A DNA stretch of 64,000 bases from Hyphomonadaceae bacterium (GTDB taxonomy: Bacteria > Pseudomonadota > Alphaproteobacteria > Caulobacterales > Hyphomonadaceae): contig JAIXRO010000102.1 of the NCBI GenBank assembly GCA_027485145.1, positions 1 through 64,000 on the forward strand, written 5' to 3'. Below are positions 43,058 through 51,265 of the stretch, piece after piece (within the stretch, counting starts at the first letter, position 1; the number at the start of each line of letters is the position of its first letter). The notes under the pieces were generated by a model. That model was given only the letters and a program-made list of their open reading frames with translations. It was not told the DNA's origin and did not search any database. A program made the position numbers and the translations under genes.

Positions 43058-43942
43058 CTATTCTTGCCAGGCGGGCTGCTCGCCCTTGGCCACGCGAGAG
43101 CTGTTTCCAAGCAGAAAGTCGCCCAGCACGTCAATTGCGTCGGGGTAGGCGGCCTTGACCTTGGCCTGAAGCTCGCCCGAGTTTTTGGACGCAGCAACCA
43201 TCTTCGGCCAGTCCGCAATATAGCTTTGGCTGAAGGTGATGCCTGAAATGTCATTCGGCAGGCCGTCTTTTGCATGGCCTGCAACAACAATTTCAGGCTT
43301 TAACGCGGCCAACTGGTCAAGCGCCTTGCCCCAGGCGGCAATCGCCTTCGGGTCATGTTCCCCGAACCAGAGGAACATCTGGTTGTAGACGAGGTCACCC
43401 GGGAAGAGCGCCTTGATGCCCGGCGCCCAAAGCGCGGTGGCATGCGCGTGATCGCCCTGCATCGGCCCGATGACCTTGAGCGGCTGGCCTTCCAGCATGA
43501 TCGTGTCGCCATCAAGCGGCATCGGTGCTGTTGGCGTCTTCGGCGCGTTTGTACCGAGCACGGGATACCAGCGCTTCACTTTGAACGGCAGAGACTTCCA
43601 AATGTCCGACACAACGGTGGGATGGGCCACAATCTTCACATTGGGGAAGGCTTGCTGGATGGTCTCCATCGCAAAGAAATGGTCGGGGTGGTCATGGCCT
43701 ATGAAGACGGTTTCCAACTCTTTGCCACTGTCCAAAACCATGGCAACGACGCGGTGGGCATCAGCAATCGTGAACGGTGCGTCGACGAGGACAGCTTTCT
43801 TTTCGCCCTTGATTAGCGCGATGTTGGCATAAAGAGATCCTGCACTTGTGCGGAGGACTTCAACCTCAAGCGGCTTTGGCTGGGCAAGGGCAGGGGCAGG
43901 GGACGCGATAAGGGCTAGGATGCTCAAAACTGTCTTACGCAT
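43058..43942 (-). CDS. metallo-beta-lactamase-fold hydrolase, exported
   Basis: A 294-residue protein with a signal peptide (KTVLSILALIASPAPALA/QP) and an MBL fold: metal motif GHDHPDHFFAM, later His in DHAHATALW, Asp in FPGDLVYN and a C-terminal His in VVAGHAKDG. Zinc-type hydrolase in the periplasm; substrate unknown, possibly a lactone or ester. ATG 43942 is eight bases after GAGGAG, which overlaps the stop of the upstream SDR. Confidence 0.87.
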   Translation of the reverse strand: MRKTVLSILALIASPAPALAQPKPLEVEVLRTSAGSLYANIALIKGEKKAVLVDAPFTIADAHRVVAMVLDSGKELETVFIGHDHPDHFFAMETIQQAFPNVKIVAHPTVVSDIWKSLPFKVKRWYPVLGTNAPKTPTAPMPLDGDTIMLEGQPLKVIGPMQGDHAHATALWAPGIKALFPGDLVYNQMFLWFGEHDPKAIAAWGKALDQLAALKPEIVVAGHAKDGLPNDISGITFSQSYIADWPKMVAASKNSGELQAKVKAAYPDAIDVLGDFLLGNSSRVAKGEQPAWQE

Positions 43943-43953
43943 GACTTGTCTCC

Positions 43954-44709
43954 TCAATGGGCGGTCTGGCCGCCGTCGATGGTGAATAGCGCACCGTTGA
44001 TGAAGCTGGCCGAAGGCGAACAGAGGTGCAGCACAGTGCCTGCGATCTCTTCCGGCTGTGCGGCACGACCGCTGATGTTCTGGGCAAAGAAGGCCGCACG
44101 GAAATCTGCGCTGTCGGCCCAATGTTGGGTCATAGGTGTGACGACAAAACCCGGGGCGATGGCATTCACCCGTATGCCCAATTGCGCGTACTCAATTGCA
44201 GCTGCCTTGGTCAGGCCCACAACGGCATGCTTGCAGGCGACATAGGCTGACATGTTGGGGTCTGCGATAACACCTCCGACCGACGCCGTGTTGACGATGG
44301 CGCCACCACCGACCTTCAGGAAATGCCGGATCTCAGCCTGCATGGCGAAGAAGACGCCCTTCAGATCGACATCAATGGCGAGGTCGAGTTCGACTTCGGT
44401 GACCTCATGGAGCGGACGCTGCGGCGGCAGGACACCCGCATTGTTGAACGCACAGTCCATCGATCCAAAGCGGCTCACGCACTCTTCGACTAGAGCCGTC
44501 ATGGCCGCTGCGCTGGTCACATCGGCTTTGACGTAAGCGGCCTTGCCACCTGATGCGGTGATGGCGGCGACCGTTTCAGCCGCACGGTCGTCGACATCGC
44601 CAATCAGGACGGCTGCGCCGGCATTGGCAAATGCAACGCACGTTGCCCTGCCAATGCCGGTCGCCCCCCCCGTAACCAAAACTGTCTTGCCTGAAAAAAC
44701 CGCTGACAT
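43954..44709 (-). CDS. short-chain dehydrogenase/reductase
   Basis: A 251-residue classical SDR: GGATGIGRA, NNAGVLPP, catalytic Ser in NTASVGG, Y-x3-K (YVACK), NGALFTIDGG at the C-terminus. NAD(P)-dependent alcohol oxidation or ketone reduction. GGGAGAG precedes ATG 44709, so the longer frame is dropped. Co-directional with the zinc dehydrogenase 20 bases upstream. Confidence 0.9.
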   Translation of the reverse strand: MSAVFSGKTVLVTGGATGIGRATCVAFANAGAAVLIGDVDDRAAETVAAITASGGKAAYVKADVTSAAAMTALVEECVSRFGSMDCAFNNAGVLPPQRPLHEVTEVELDLAIDVDLKGVFFAMQAEIRHFLKVGGGAIVNTASVGGVIADPNMSAYVACKHAVVGLTKAAAIEYAQLGIRVNAIAPGFVVTPMTQHWADSADFRAAFFAQNISGRAAQPEEIAGTVLHLCSPSASFINGALFTIDGGQTAH

Positions 44710-44729
44710 CTGATCTCTCCCTAAAACCC

Positions 44730-45737
44730 TTATCGATCGGGTGCGATCAGCACTTTGCACTCATGTGTGCGCTTGCGCAGCGCCTCAAATCGGACTGGCG
44801 TGTCAGCAAGTGAAATGGTGTCGGTTACCAGCGCGCGCGGTTCGGCTGCGCCAGCGTCGAGCGCGTCGAGTGCTTCTTCATATTCCTGCCGCGTGAAGAA
44901 GGCGGAGGTGATGAGACGCACCTCCTTGGACAGCATGGCAAAGCTGTTGAATGTGTCTGGCCGGGTACACAGGCCGAGTAGGCAGATCGTGCCGCGCTTA
45001 CGGACTTGCTCTACGGCTTGGGCGATCAGGCCGGGCACACCCACGCACTCAAAGACGATGTCGGGCTTGGCGCCGAGCATCTGCTCCGGACCGCCGACGG
45101 GATCGTCGGGGCTGACGCAGAAGCCAGTTGCGCCCATCTCCATTGCACGCGCTTCCTGGAAGGTTGCAAGATCTTGGATGATGACGTCGCTCGCGCCCTT
45201 GCGCCGTGCCCAGAAGGCAACGGCAAGACCGATTGGACCAGCGCCGAGGATCAACACTTTGTCGCCCGGCTTCATGTCCGACATGTTCACGCCATGGAGG
45301 GCGACAGCCAGCGGTTCGATGATGGCACCATCTGCAAGGCTGGCCGATTGGGGCAGGCGAATGCACTGGTTCGGTTTAGTGACTGCATATTCGGCATAGC
45401 CGCCGCCCTGCAGGCCAAAATGATCGCACCAGGCCACTTCTCCGGACATGCAGGACGCACAATGTCCGCAGCTTTTTAGAGGGATGACGGAAACAAGATC
45501 GCCAAGCTTCAGCCCTTCTGCACCCTTGCCAAGGGCCACGACTTCGCCCGCAAATTCATGGCCGAGAACGTCGCCCTTATTGATGCCGTAGGCCGGGTCT
45601 TCGGTCATGTGCAGATCAGACCCGCAAATGCCGCAGCGCCCAACCTTGACGACGACTTCATCCGCCTGCGGTGTCGGGTCGTCGAGGGTCTCCAGCGCTA
45701 GCGGCTGGTGGAGTCCTTGCATGACCACAGCGCGCAT
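44730..45737 (-). CDS. zinc-dependent alcohol dehydrogenase
   Basis: A 335-residue medium-chain dehydrogenase. Catalytic zinc site Cys38 (CGICGSD) with His60-Glu61, structural zinc site Cys90, Cys93, Cys96 and Cys104, then a Rossmann domain with ILGAGPIGLAVAF. It oxidises an alcohol with NAD(P). Its ATG shares one base with the stop of the VAO flavoprotein gene (TGATG), so the two probably act in one pathway, for example on a benzylic alcohol formed by the flavoprotein. Confidence 0.93.
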   Translation of the reverse strand: MRAVVMQGLHQPLALETLDDPTPQADEVVVKVGRCGICGSDLHMTEDPAYGINKGDVLGHEFAGEVVALGKGAEGLKLGDLVSVIPLKSCGHCASCMSGEVAWCDHFGLQGGGYAEYAVTKPNQCIRLPQSASLADGAIIEPLAVALHGVNMSDMKPGDKVLILGAGPIGLAVAFWARRKGASDVIIQDLATFQEARAMEMGATGFCVSPDDPVGGPEQMLGAKPDIVFECVGVPGLIAQAVEQVRKRGTICLLGLCTRPDTFNSFAMLSKEVRLITSAFFTRQEYEEALDALDAGAAEPRALVTDTISLADTPVRFEALRKRTHECKVLIAPDR

Positions 45738-47356
45738 CAGGCGATCCCGGACTTGCCCGGCGCGATGACGCCATTGGGATCAATCGCGTTCTTTAGAAGC
45801 TTGTTGAAGTCACGGTTGGTCTGGCCATATTGCTGGGCAACCAGTTCCATCGAGTTCACGCCAGTCCGATAACTGGCCCAGCCCTTTTTGCCGAATGTCG
45901 TGACGAGATCCTGATAGCAGGCGTCGGCCTTCTTTTCCTGCTCAGGGTCGCTCTTGTCATAGAGGAGGGCGATGATGTGGTGAAGATCACGCCAGCCAAT
46001 GGCATAGGCTGCGGTATAGTCGAAGCCATGTTTATCGAGGATTTCGCGGGCAAGTTTTGTCTGGCCCTCGGCCTCAGCGCCCTTAGCGGCCGCAACCGGT
46101 GCGAACCAGGCCAGACCTCCACCAGCCCCACGCCAGCGCAGCAGGCCGATCTCATCGAGGTTCAGGCCGCCTTCCATCAGTGTTGCATGGTGGTGGAACC
46201 ATGGGTTCTCGCCCATTTCCGCGGCTGTCAGCACTTCACCACCGCTCGCCGTCAATTGCGCGCGGATGATGGGTTCAATGGCAGCCACAGTCTGTTCCGT
46301 GCCATAGAGGGCGAAATATGTGTTCCACATGCCGAGGCCATTCGCCTTGGCCGCTTTCTTGACCGACGCATCATCCAATGGCTGGCCATCGGGCACAATC
46401 TCATTCCGGCGCTTGAACATGGCGAGCTGATAAGATGCGCTCATCATCAAGTTGCAGTTGGCGACAAGGCTGGAGACGCGGAGTGGTCGCATCGCTTCGA
46501 TGATCTTGGGCACGTCGGCCATATTGTCATGGCGGATCATGAACGGCTTGTAGACCGGCGGCCGCGGCATCAGCCACATGCCCATTTTCGTCACGATGCC
46601 GAAATTGGACTGGGTGAACAGGCCGTCGACATAAGGGCCGTAACCCCATTTGAATGCCTGCCACGCTGTTGAGCCTTCAATGCTGCCCATGCCGGTGCGA
46701 AGGATTTCCGCGTTAGGCAGGACAACTTCCATGCCGCACTGGAAGGTGAAGTGCTCGCCATAAGGCGTGTAGCCGACACCGCGGTCGAGTGTGTTGCCGA
46801 CGGGCGAGGCAATCGGGCCTACGGTCGGAACGTCAATCCAAAGCGGGATGTTATTGTCGTCCAGATAGTCCTTGAGCTGCTGGTAGGTCACGCCTGGCTC
46901 AATGAGACAGGTGCCCAGATCTGCGTCCACTTCAAGGATGCGGTTCATACGCTTGAGGTCGAGGACGATCTGCCCCGGCGTCGCGGGGGCCGCCATGCCA
47001 TAGCCCATGTTCTTGCCAGTAGAGATCGGCCAGATGGGCTGCTTGTACTTGTTCGCGATACGGACAATTTCCTGCACCTCTTCCACCGTGCGCGGGCAGA
47101 CGGCGCCGAGCGGAACGTGCCGGCCATTTGGATCAGGAACGTAGACCTTTCCCCAAGGCATCACGGCTTCGGGATCGCCGAAGACCCATTCATCCCCAAC
47201 GACACTGCGCATCGCCTTAATGGCGCCCGCAAAGTCCGCCTTGGTAACGCCGGGGGCAAGGGTGCCCTTATTGTCGCAAGAGGCGAGGCCGACCATGGCG
47301 GCGCCAAGAACGCTCGCGCCGATCAGGCCACGACGGTTGAGTTCAAATTCGCTCAT
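45737..47356 (-). CDS. VAO-family flavoprotein, Tat-exported lipoprotein
   Basis: A 539-residue 4-cresol-dehydrogenase-like flavoprotein. N-terminus NRRGLIGASVLGAAMVGLASC combines a twin-arginine signal with a lipobox, so the folded FAD protein should be anchored in the periplasm. FAD domain: PISTGKNMGYGMAAP, LIEPGVTYQQLKDYL, GNTLDRGVGYTPYG. At the usual flavin-linkage site it reads GGLAWFAPV, without the His of VAO or an obvious Tyr. The stop-start overlap with a cytochrome c gene upstream supports a periplasmic flavocytochrome oxidising a 4-alkylphenol. Confidence 0.88.
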   Translation of the reverse strand: MSEFELNRRGLIGASVLGAAMVGLASCDNKGTLAPGVTKADFAGAIKAMRSVVGDEWVFGDPEAVMPWGKVYVPDPNGRHVPLGAVCPRTVEEVQEIVRIANKYKQPIWPISTGKNMGYGMAAPATPGQIVLDLKRMNRILEVDADLGTCLIEPGVTYQQLKDYLDDNNIPLWIDVPTVGPIASPVGNTLDRGVGYTPYGEHFTFQCGMEVVLPNAEILRTGMGSIEGSTAWQAFKWGYGPYVDGLFTQSNFGIVTKMGMWLMPRPPVYKPFMIRHDNMADVPKIIEAMRPLRVSSLVANCNLMMSASYQLAMFKRRNEIVPDGQPLDDASVKKAAKANGLGMWNTYFALYGTEQTVAAIEPIIRAQLTASGGEVLTAAEMGENPWFHHHATLMEGGLNLDEIGLLRWRGAGGGLAWFAPVAAAKGAEAEGQTKLAREILDKHGFDYTAAYAIGWRDLHHIIALLYDKSDPEQEKKADACYQDLVTTFGKKGWASYRTGVNSMELVAQQYGQTNRDFNKLLKNAIDPNGVIAPGKSGIA

Positions 47357-47670
47357 TTGCCGTGCTCCTCAGTGCGGGCGGGGCCTTTGGAAATCCAGAC
47401 AGCGAGCGCATCGAGCTCTGCATTGGTCACTTCGGTCGGGCGGAAGGCTGGCATGCCGTTGCGACCATGCCGGGTCACCGCCTTGATCATATCGGTGTCC
47501 AGTTTTCTGCCAAGAATGATCGGGCCGACATTCTTGCCATGGCAATATCCGCACACCTTTGCGTAGGTGACTTCAGGTGGTCGTTCGGGTTGATATTCGC
47601 CCAGCTTTTGGGCGGCATATGCTGCTGAGGCGAGGCCAAGGCCTGCCGCGATACCGATGATCACTTTCAT
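47353..47670 (-). CDS. c-type cytochrome, flavoprotein partner
   Basis: A 105-residue periplasmic cytochrome c with a signal peptide (IIGIAAGLGLASAAYAA), haem site C40-G-Y-C43-H44 and a probable Met ligand in GRNGMPAF. It overlaps both the flavoprotein downstream and the SDR upstream by four bases (ATGA), so it is surely co-translated with the Tat flavoprotein and is its likely electron acceptor, as PchC for PchF. Confidence 0.92.
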   Translation of the reverse strand: MKVIIGIAAGLGLASAAYAAQKLGEYQPERPPEVTYAKVCGYCHGKNVGPIILGRKLDTDMIKAVTRHGRNGMPAFRPTEVTNAELDALAVWISKGPARTEEHGK

Positions 47671-48491
47671 TTGAAGTTCCCCAGTTGAACGCCGCCATCA
47701 ATGACGACATGAGCGCCTGTCATGAAGCTGGAAGCGTCGGATGCGAGAAGAAGCGCAAGGGGCTTCATTTCCTGCGTATCCGCCATCCGGCCAATCGGAA
47801 TGGTTTTTTCAAAGGATGTCCGGGCATCCGGGTTTTTCTTTACCCAGCCATCGCCGATATTTGTGACGAACGGGCCAGGTGCGATGGCATTCACGCGGAT
47901 GCCGAATTCGGCAAGCTCAAGCGCGGCGTGGCGAACGAGGTGGAGAACACCCGCCTTGGCCGGCATATACGGTATACCAACGATGGGTTCATTGATGATC
48001 CCGGCGTTGGAGGCTGTCGCGATGATGGAGCCCTTACGATTGCCGGCGCGCATGCAACGGACGGCCTCGCGGATGGTGTAATAGGCACCGCTCAGATTGA
48101 TATCGATTGAGCGTTTCCACTTTTCGGGATCATATTGATCGATGCGGCCCAATGGGTTGCGCTCGCCAGAAGGCGCCCAGAAGCCGTCGCCTGCATCCCA
48201 GCCTGCATTCGCAAAGCAGATGTCTAGCCCGCCATAGGCTGCCACATGGGCGTCGAACGCCGCCGTCACTTGGGCAAGGTCGGAGATGTCGCAGGCAACA
48301 GCCTGAACTTCAGCCCCTTCTCCGCGCAGGCGGGCGGCTTCCCGTTCTGCGCCGTCTCTATCCAAGTCCGCGATGGTGACCTTGGCGCCTGCTTCGGCCA
48401 TGGCCTCTGCATAGGCCAGTCCGATGCCCGATGCACCACCTGTCACCAATGCACTGCGGCCTGTGATATTGAACTGGTTGAGTGTCTTCAT
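47667..48491 (-). CDS. short-chain dehydrogenase/reductase
   Basis: A 274-residue SDR: GGASGIGLA, CFANAGWDAG, Ser in IATASNAG, Y-x3-K (YMPAK), TGAHVVIDGGVQ. The insertion around EKWKRSIDINLSG is ordinary. NAD(P)-dependent. Overlaps the Rieske oxygenase stop upstream and the cytochrome start downstream by four bases each, so oxygenase, SDR, cytochrome and flavoprotein form one coupled set. Confidence 0.9.
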   Translation of the reverse strand: MKTLNQFNITGRSALVTGGASGIGLAYAEAMAEAGAKVTIADLDRDGAEREAARLRGEGAEVQAVACDISDLAQVTAAFDAHVAAYGGLDICFANAGWDAGDGFWAPSGERNPLGRIDQYDPEKWKRSIDINLSGAYYTIREAVRCMRAGNRKGSIIATASNAGIINEPIVGIPYMPAKAGVLHLVRHAALELAEFGIRVNAIAPGPFVTNIGDGWVKKNPDARTSFEKTIPIGRMADTQEMKPLALLLASDASSFMTGAHVVIDGGVQLGNFK

Positions 48492-49549
48492 GCGTTACTT
48501 GCCTCAAACTTTATCATCTTATTGAGGAGCCGACGGGCGCGGATGCCGCCGCCGTCACCGTTCAGAACGAGCGGCTCCAAGTCCCAGAAATCCTGCCCCG
48601 CCATCAGACGATGGGCATCGCGGATGACGGGTAGGTCTTCATGTTCAAAAGCGAAGGACAGGGCGGCATGAAGGCCTTCGCTGAACTCTGTGTCGCCAAG
48701 CTTGTAATCGCGGGAGGTGGCCCAGACATAATGGGTGGTGTCGGGCGTTTCGGGCGTGAAGGCGTGGAGCGATAGAAGCGCTTTCATATCCTCGACAGAT
48801 GTCCCCGGTTCTCCGGCGCGATAATCGAAGAAGAGGGTGGCGGGCGCATGCCAAGTCACTTCCCCGAAAAAGTCCTGCTTGCGCCCCTCAACGCCAAGCA
48901 CGCCGGCGAGGGCAGGTGAGATGTAATCGTTCTTTTGGGCGTAGCGCGAATAAGCATGCGTCTCATCCTGCCAGAATTTGCGCTCTCCTTGCGTGAAGGC
49001 ACTGGCAACCAGGGCAGGGTGCACGAAGTTGGCGTGGCTCAGGTCGAGAATGTTGTCGCTATAGAGTTCATAATGCCCTTCAGCGAGGGTCACACCGCGC
49101 ACGGCTTCCCAAGCGGGGTCATCCAGCCAGGCAAAGTTGGGGATGAGTGCGGTGTCCGCCTTGTCGGCATCCCCCATCCAGATCCACAGCAGGCGATACC
49201 GCTCGACTAACGGATAGGCAGGCACCGAGGCCTTCGGTGGCGGATCGCCCAGATGTGGGTTGTGGATGCATACGCCCGATCCGTCGAAGCGGAGTCCGTG
49301 ATAAGGGCAGGCGAGGGCGCCATCAATGACCGACCCGTCGCCAAGTGCTGCGAAGCGGTGCGGGCATCTCCCGCCAATGGCCATTGCGACGCCGTCCCCA
49401 TCGCGGAACAGGGCCACGGGTTCTTCAAGAAAGACTTTGGCTTGGGGTGTGTCGGTCAGGTCATCCGACCACCCGGCCACATACCAGCAGTTGCGCAGAT
49501 ATGTGCCCCGCTTGGACGGGAGCTTTGGAATGGCCCCGTTAACGCCCAT
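48488..49549 (-). CDS. Rieske non-haem iron oxygenase (VanA/LigX-type)
   Basis: A 353-residue alpha subunit. Rieske cluster ligands Cys62-x-His64 (RCPHRF) and Cys81-x2-His84 (CPYHG); mononuclear iron region DNILDLSHANFVH. The length and C-terminus match the VanA/dicamba/LigX single-subunit group, which demethylate methoxy-aromatics. No reductase or ferredoxin gene is adjacent, so electron partners lie elsewhere. LigX-like demethylation of dehydrodivanillate would fit the LigW gene, but this is inference. First nine bases lie just after a cupin gene. Confidence 0.9.
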   Translation of the reverse strand: MGVNGAIPKLPSKRGTYLRNCWYVAGWSDDLTDTPQAKVFLEEPVALFRDGDGVAMAIGGRCPHRFAALGDGSVIDGALACPYHGLRFDGSGVCIHNPHLGDPPPKASVPAYPLVERYRLLWIWMGDADKADTALIPNFAWLDDPAWEAVRGVTLAEGHYELYSDNILDLSHANFVHPALVASAFTQGERKFWQDETHAYSRYAQKNDYISPALAGVLGVEGRKQDFFGEVTWHAPATLFFDYRAGEPGTSVEDMKALLSLHAFTPETPDTTHYVWATSRDYKLGDTEFSEGLHAALSFAFEHEDLPVIRDAHRLMAGQDFWDLEPLVLNGDGGGIRARRLLNKMIKFEASNA

Positions 49550-49557
49550 CGGTGCGC

Positions 49558-50088
49558 CTAGAGATAGAGAGCGGGGTTGATCTTAATCCCGTGCTCTTTG
49601 CAGTAGCTTTCATAGTGGTTGATGAACCACCACACGTCGAGCGTTTCAACGTGGTTGCCGTTTTCGTCGTAAAACTCGTTGGCACCCTGCATATGGAACA
49701 GAGCCTTCATCCCGTTGGGGTCATCGGTGACGAGCGTGTGGGCAGTGCCGGGCGTTTCGGTGATGAAATCCCCAGCTTTGCAGACCCAATCATATTCCAG
49801 ATAGCGGAAGGAGCCTTCGAGACCGATCGCCCAAACTTTGCCCCGATGCTTGTGCGTGCCGATGACCCCCGGTCCTTTGATCCAGAGGATGTTGGCGTAG
49901 ATGTTTTCTTTGGTGTCGAACGCGACATGACGGATCGCCGCATTGTCGCCGAAGGGAACCCATGGGCTCTCTTCTTCCGAGCTGCCGACATAGGTGCCTT
50001 CGGAGCCACGCGCCTTGATGATATCGCCGTAAAGCTCAGGCACATTGACGATTTTATAGGCGCCGGAAGGGGGGGCTTTCATGGACAT
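49558..50088 (-). CDS. cupin, 2,4'-dihydroxyacetophenone dioxygenase-like (copy 3)
   Basis: A 176-residue ChrR/DAD-type cupin: WVPFGDNAAIRHVAFD, VIGTHKHRGKVWAIGLEGSFRYLEYDW (first metal motif), FITETPGTAHTLVTDD (second metal motif) and a C-terminal WWFINHYESYC. 2,4'-Dihydroxyacetophenone dioxygenase, a non-haem iron enzyme cleaving the C-C bond beside an aryl ketone, has this build. Very similar to the next cupin upstream (LEYDW, PWVPFGDNAAI, NP-LYL ends), so a recent tandem copy. A related function on another aryl ketone is likely but unproven. Confidence 0.85.
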   Translation of the reverse strand: MSMKAPPSGAYKIVNVPELYGDIIKARGSEGTYVGSSEEESPWVPFGDNAAIRHVAFDTKENIYANILWIKGPGVIGTHKHRGKVWAIGLEGSFRYLEYDWVCKAGDFITETPGTAHTLVTDDPNGMKALFHMQGANEFYDENGNHVETLDVWWFINHYESYCKEHGIKINPALYL

Positions 50089-50100
50089 GGAAGGGGGTTC

Positions 50101-50637
50101 CTAGAGGTAGAGCTTAGGATTGATGGGGATGTTATTTTCACGGCAATAGGTCTCATAATGGTGGATGAACCACCACACGTCAGACGTGTCGACCAAGGTG
50201 CCTGTGTCGTCGTAAAACTCAATCGGGCCCTGCATCCAGCCGAAGAGCTTGCAGCCTTCGGGATGGTCGGTGACGAGGGTGTGGCTCTCACCCGGTGTTT
50301 CGAGGATGAGCCCGCCCGGTGAGGCGACCCAATCATATTCCAGATAGCGCACGCTGCCTTCAAGGCAGACCATGGTGATCGTGCCGCGATGCAGATGGGT
50401 CCCAATCACGCCGGGGCTTTTGACCCATAGAATGTTGGAAAACAGGTTCTGGCGGACATCAAAAGCAAGATGCTTGATCGCCGCGTTGTCGCCGAAAGGA
50501 ACCCAGGGAGAGTCCACATCGGACTGCGCATCAATATAGCGGCCGCCTGGGCTGAGACGGTCGACAAGTGCCTTGTGCGGGAACTTGACGTCGACGATCT
50601 CGGCCTTGTTTGATGGCGGTGCGGTCATCACGGACAT
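50101..50637 (-). CDS. cupin, 2,4'-dihydroxyacetophenone dioxygenase-like (copy 2)
   Basis: A 178-residue cupin nearly parallel to its downstream neighbour: PWVPFGDNAAIKHLAFD, VIGTHLHRGTITMVCLEGSVRYLEYDW, LETPGESHTLVTDHPEG, WWFIHHYETYC and a PKLYL end. Metal-binding His residues in HLHRG and ESHTL are kept. The start is set at 50637, nine bases after AAGG; earlier codons lie inside the upstream cupin gene. Possible aryl-ketone dioxygenase subunit; homo- or hetero-oligomers with its neighbours are possible. Confidence 0.85.
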   Translation of the reverse strand: MSVMTAPPSNKAEIVDVKFPHKALVDRLSPGGRYIDAQSDVDSPWVPFGDNAAIKHLAFDVRQNLFSNILWVKSPGVIGTHLHRGTITMVCLEGSVRYLEYDWVASPGGLILETPGESHTLVTDHPEGCKLFGWMQGPIEFYDDTGTLVDTSDVWWFIHHYETYCRENNIPINPKLYL

Positions 50638-50650
50638 GAACTTGCGCCTT

Positions 50651-51184
50651 TTAACGAATGAGGGTGTCGACATAGTCGGCACCAATGCCAACTGCGTCAT
50701 AATGCTCGCGGGCGGCCTTCATGTAATCGAAGACATCATAGTGACCGACGGTGTTGCCCTCATCGTCCAGCCACATGAGAGGTCCGGAGACGACGAAAAA
50801 AACCTTCATGGGGTCCTCATGCTCGTAGCAAACGAGCGTATGGCTCTCGCCGGGCGTTTCGTACACAAAATCACCCGCTGTGGCGGTCCAGTCATGCTCA
50901 AGATACGCCCATTTGCCGCTGATCGTGTAGGCCCAGATGGGGTGGGGGTGGTAATGCCGGTTCACGAGACCCGCCGACTTGGACATGAGGACATCGGCCC
51001 ACATGTTCTTTGACGGGCTGATCCAGACTGGCTTTGACGAGACGGTTTCGCTGATGGGAACCCAATAGCGTTCATCCCCTTCGGCAATTTTTGACAGATA
51101 AACTTCGGGCAGGCCGCCCTCGCGGAAGACCTTGTCGACCGGCTTGATGTCCTTCCAAAATTCGGAATGGGCGGTCTCGGGCAT
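50651..51184 (-). CDS. cupin, 2,4'-dihydroxyacetophenone dioxygenase-like (copy 1, divergent)
   Basis: A 177-residue cupin, less like the other two: YWVPISETVSSKPVWISP, LVNRHYHPHPIWAYTISGKWAYLEHDW (His-rich metal motif), FVYETPGESHTLVCYEHED. GGAGAG precedes the ATG. First of the - strand oxygenase operon and only 81 bases past the TonB receptor. The three cupins with a Rieske oxygenase suggest oxidative cleavage of an aryl ketone or dimer. Confidence 0.85.
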   Translation of the reverse strand: MPETAHSEFWKDIKPVDKVFREGGLPEVYLSKIAEGDERYWVPISETVSSKPVWISPSKNMWADVLMSKSAGLVNRHYHPHPIWAYTISGKWAYLEHDWTATAGDFVYETPGESHTLVCYEHEDPMKVFFVVSGPLMWLDDEGNTVGHYDVFDYMKAAREHYDAVGIGADYVDTLIR

Positions 51185-51219
51185 AATACTCTCCAGAAAG
51201 TCAGCAATGCTAAAATGAA

Positions 51220-51253
51220 AATGGGCGGAGCCGCGTTTGCGACCCCGCCCATT
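51220..51253 (-). terminator. terminator after second TonB receptor
   Basis: AATGGGCGG/CCGCCCATT, perfect 9-base arms extended inside by GC pairs, followed on the - strand by TTCATTTTA. It ends the receptor transcript just before the cupin operon, which must then have its own promoter or depend on read-through. Confidence 0.75.
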
Positions 51254-51265
51254 GTTTGCGGCTTC

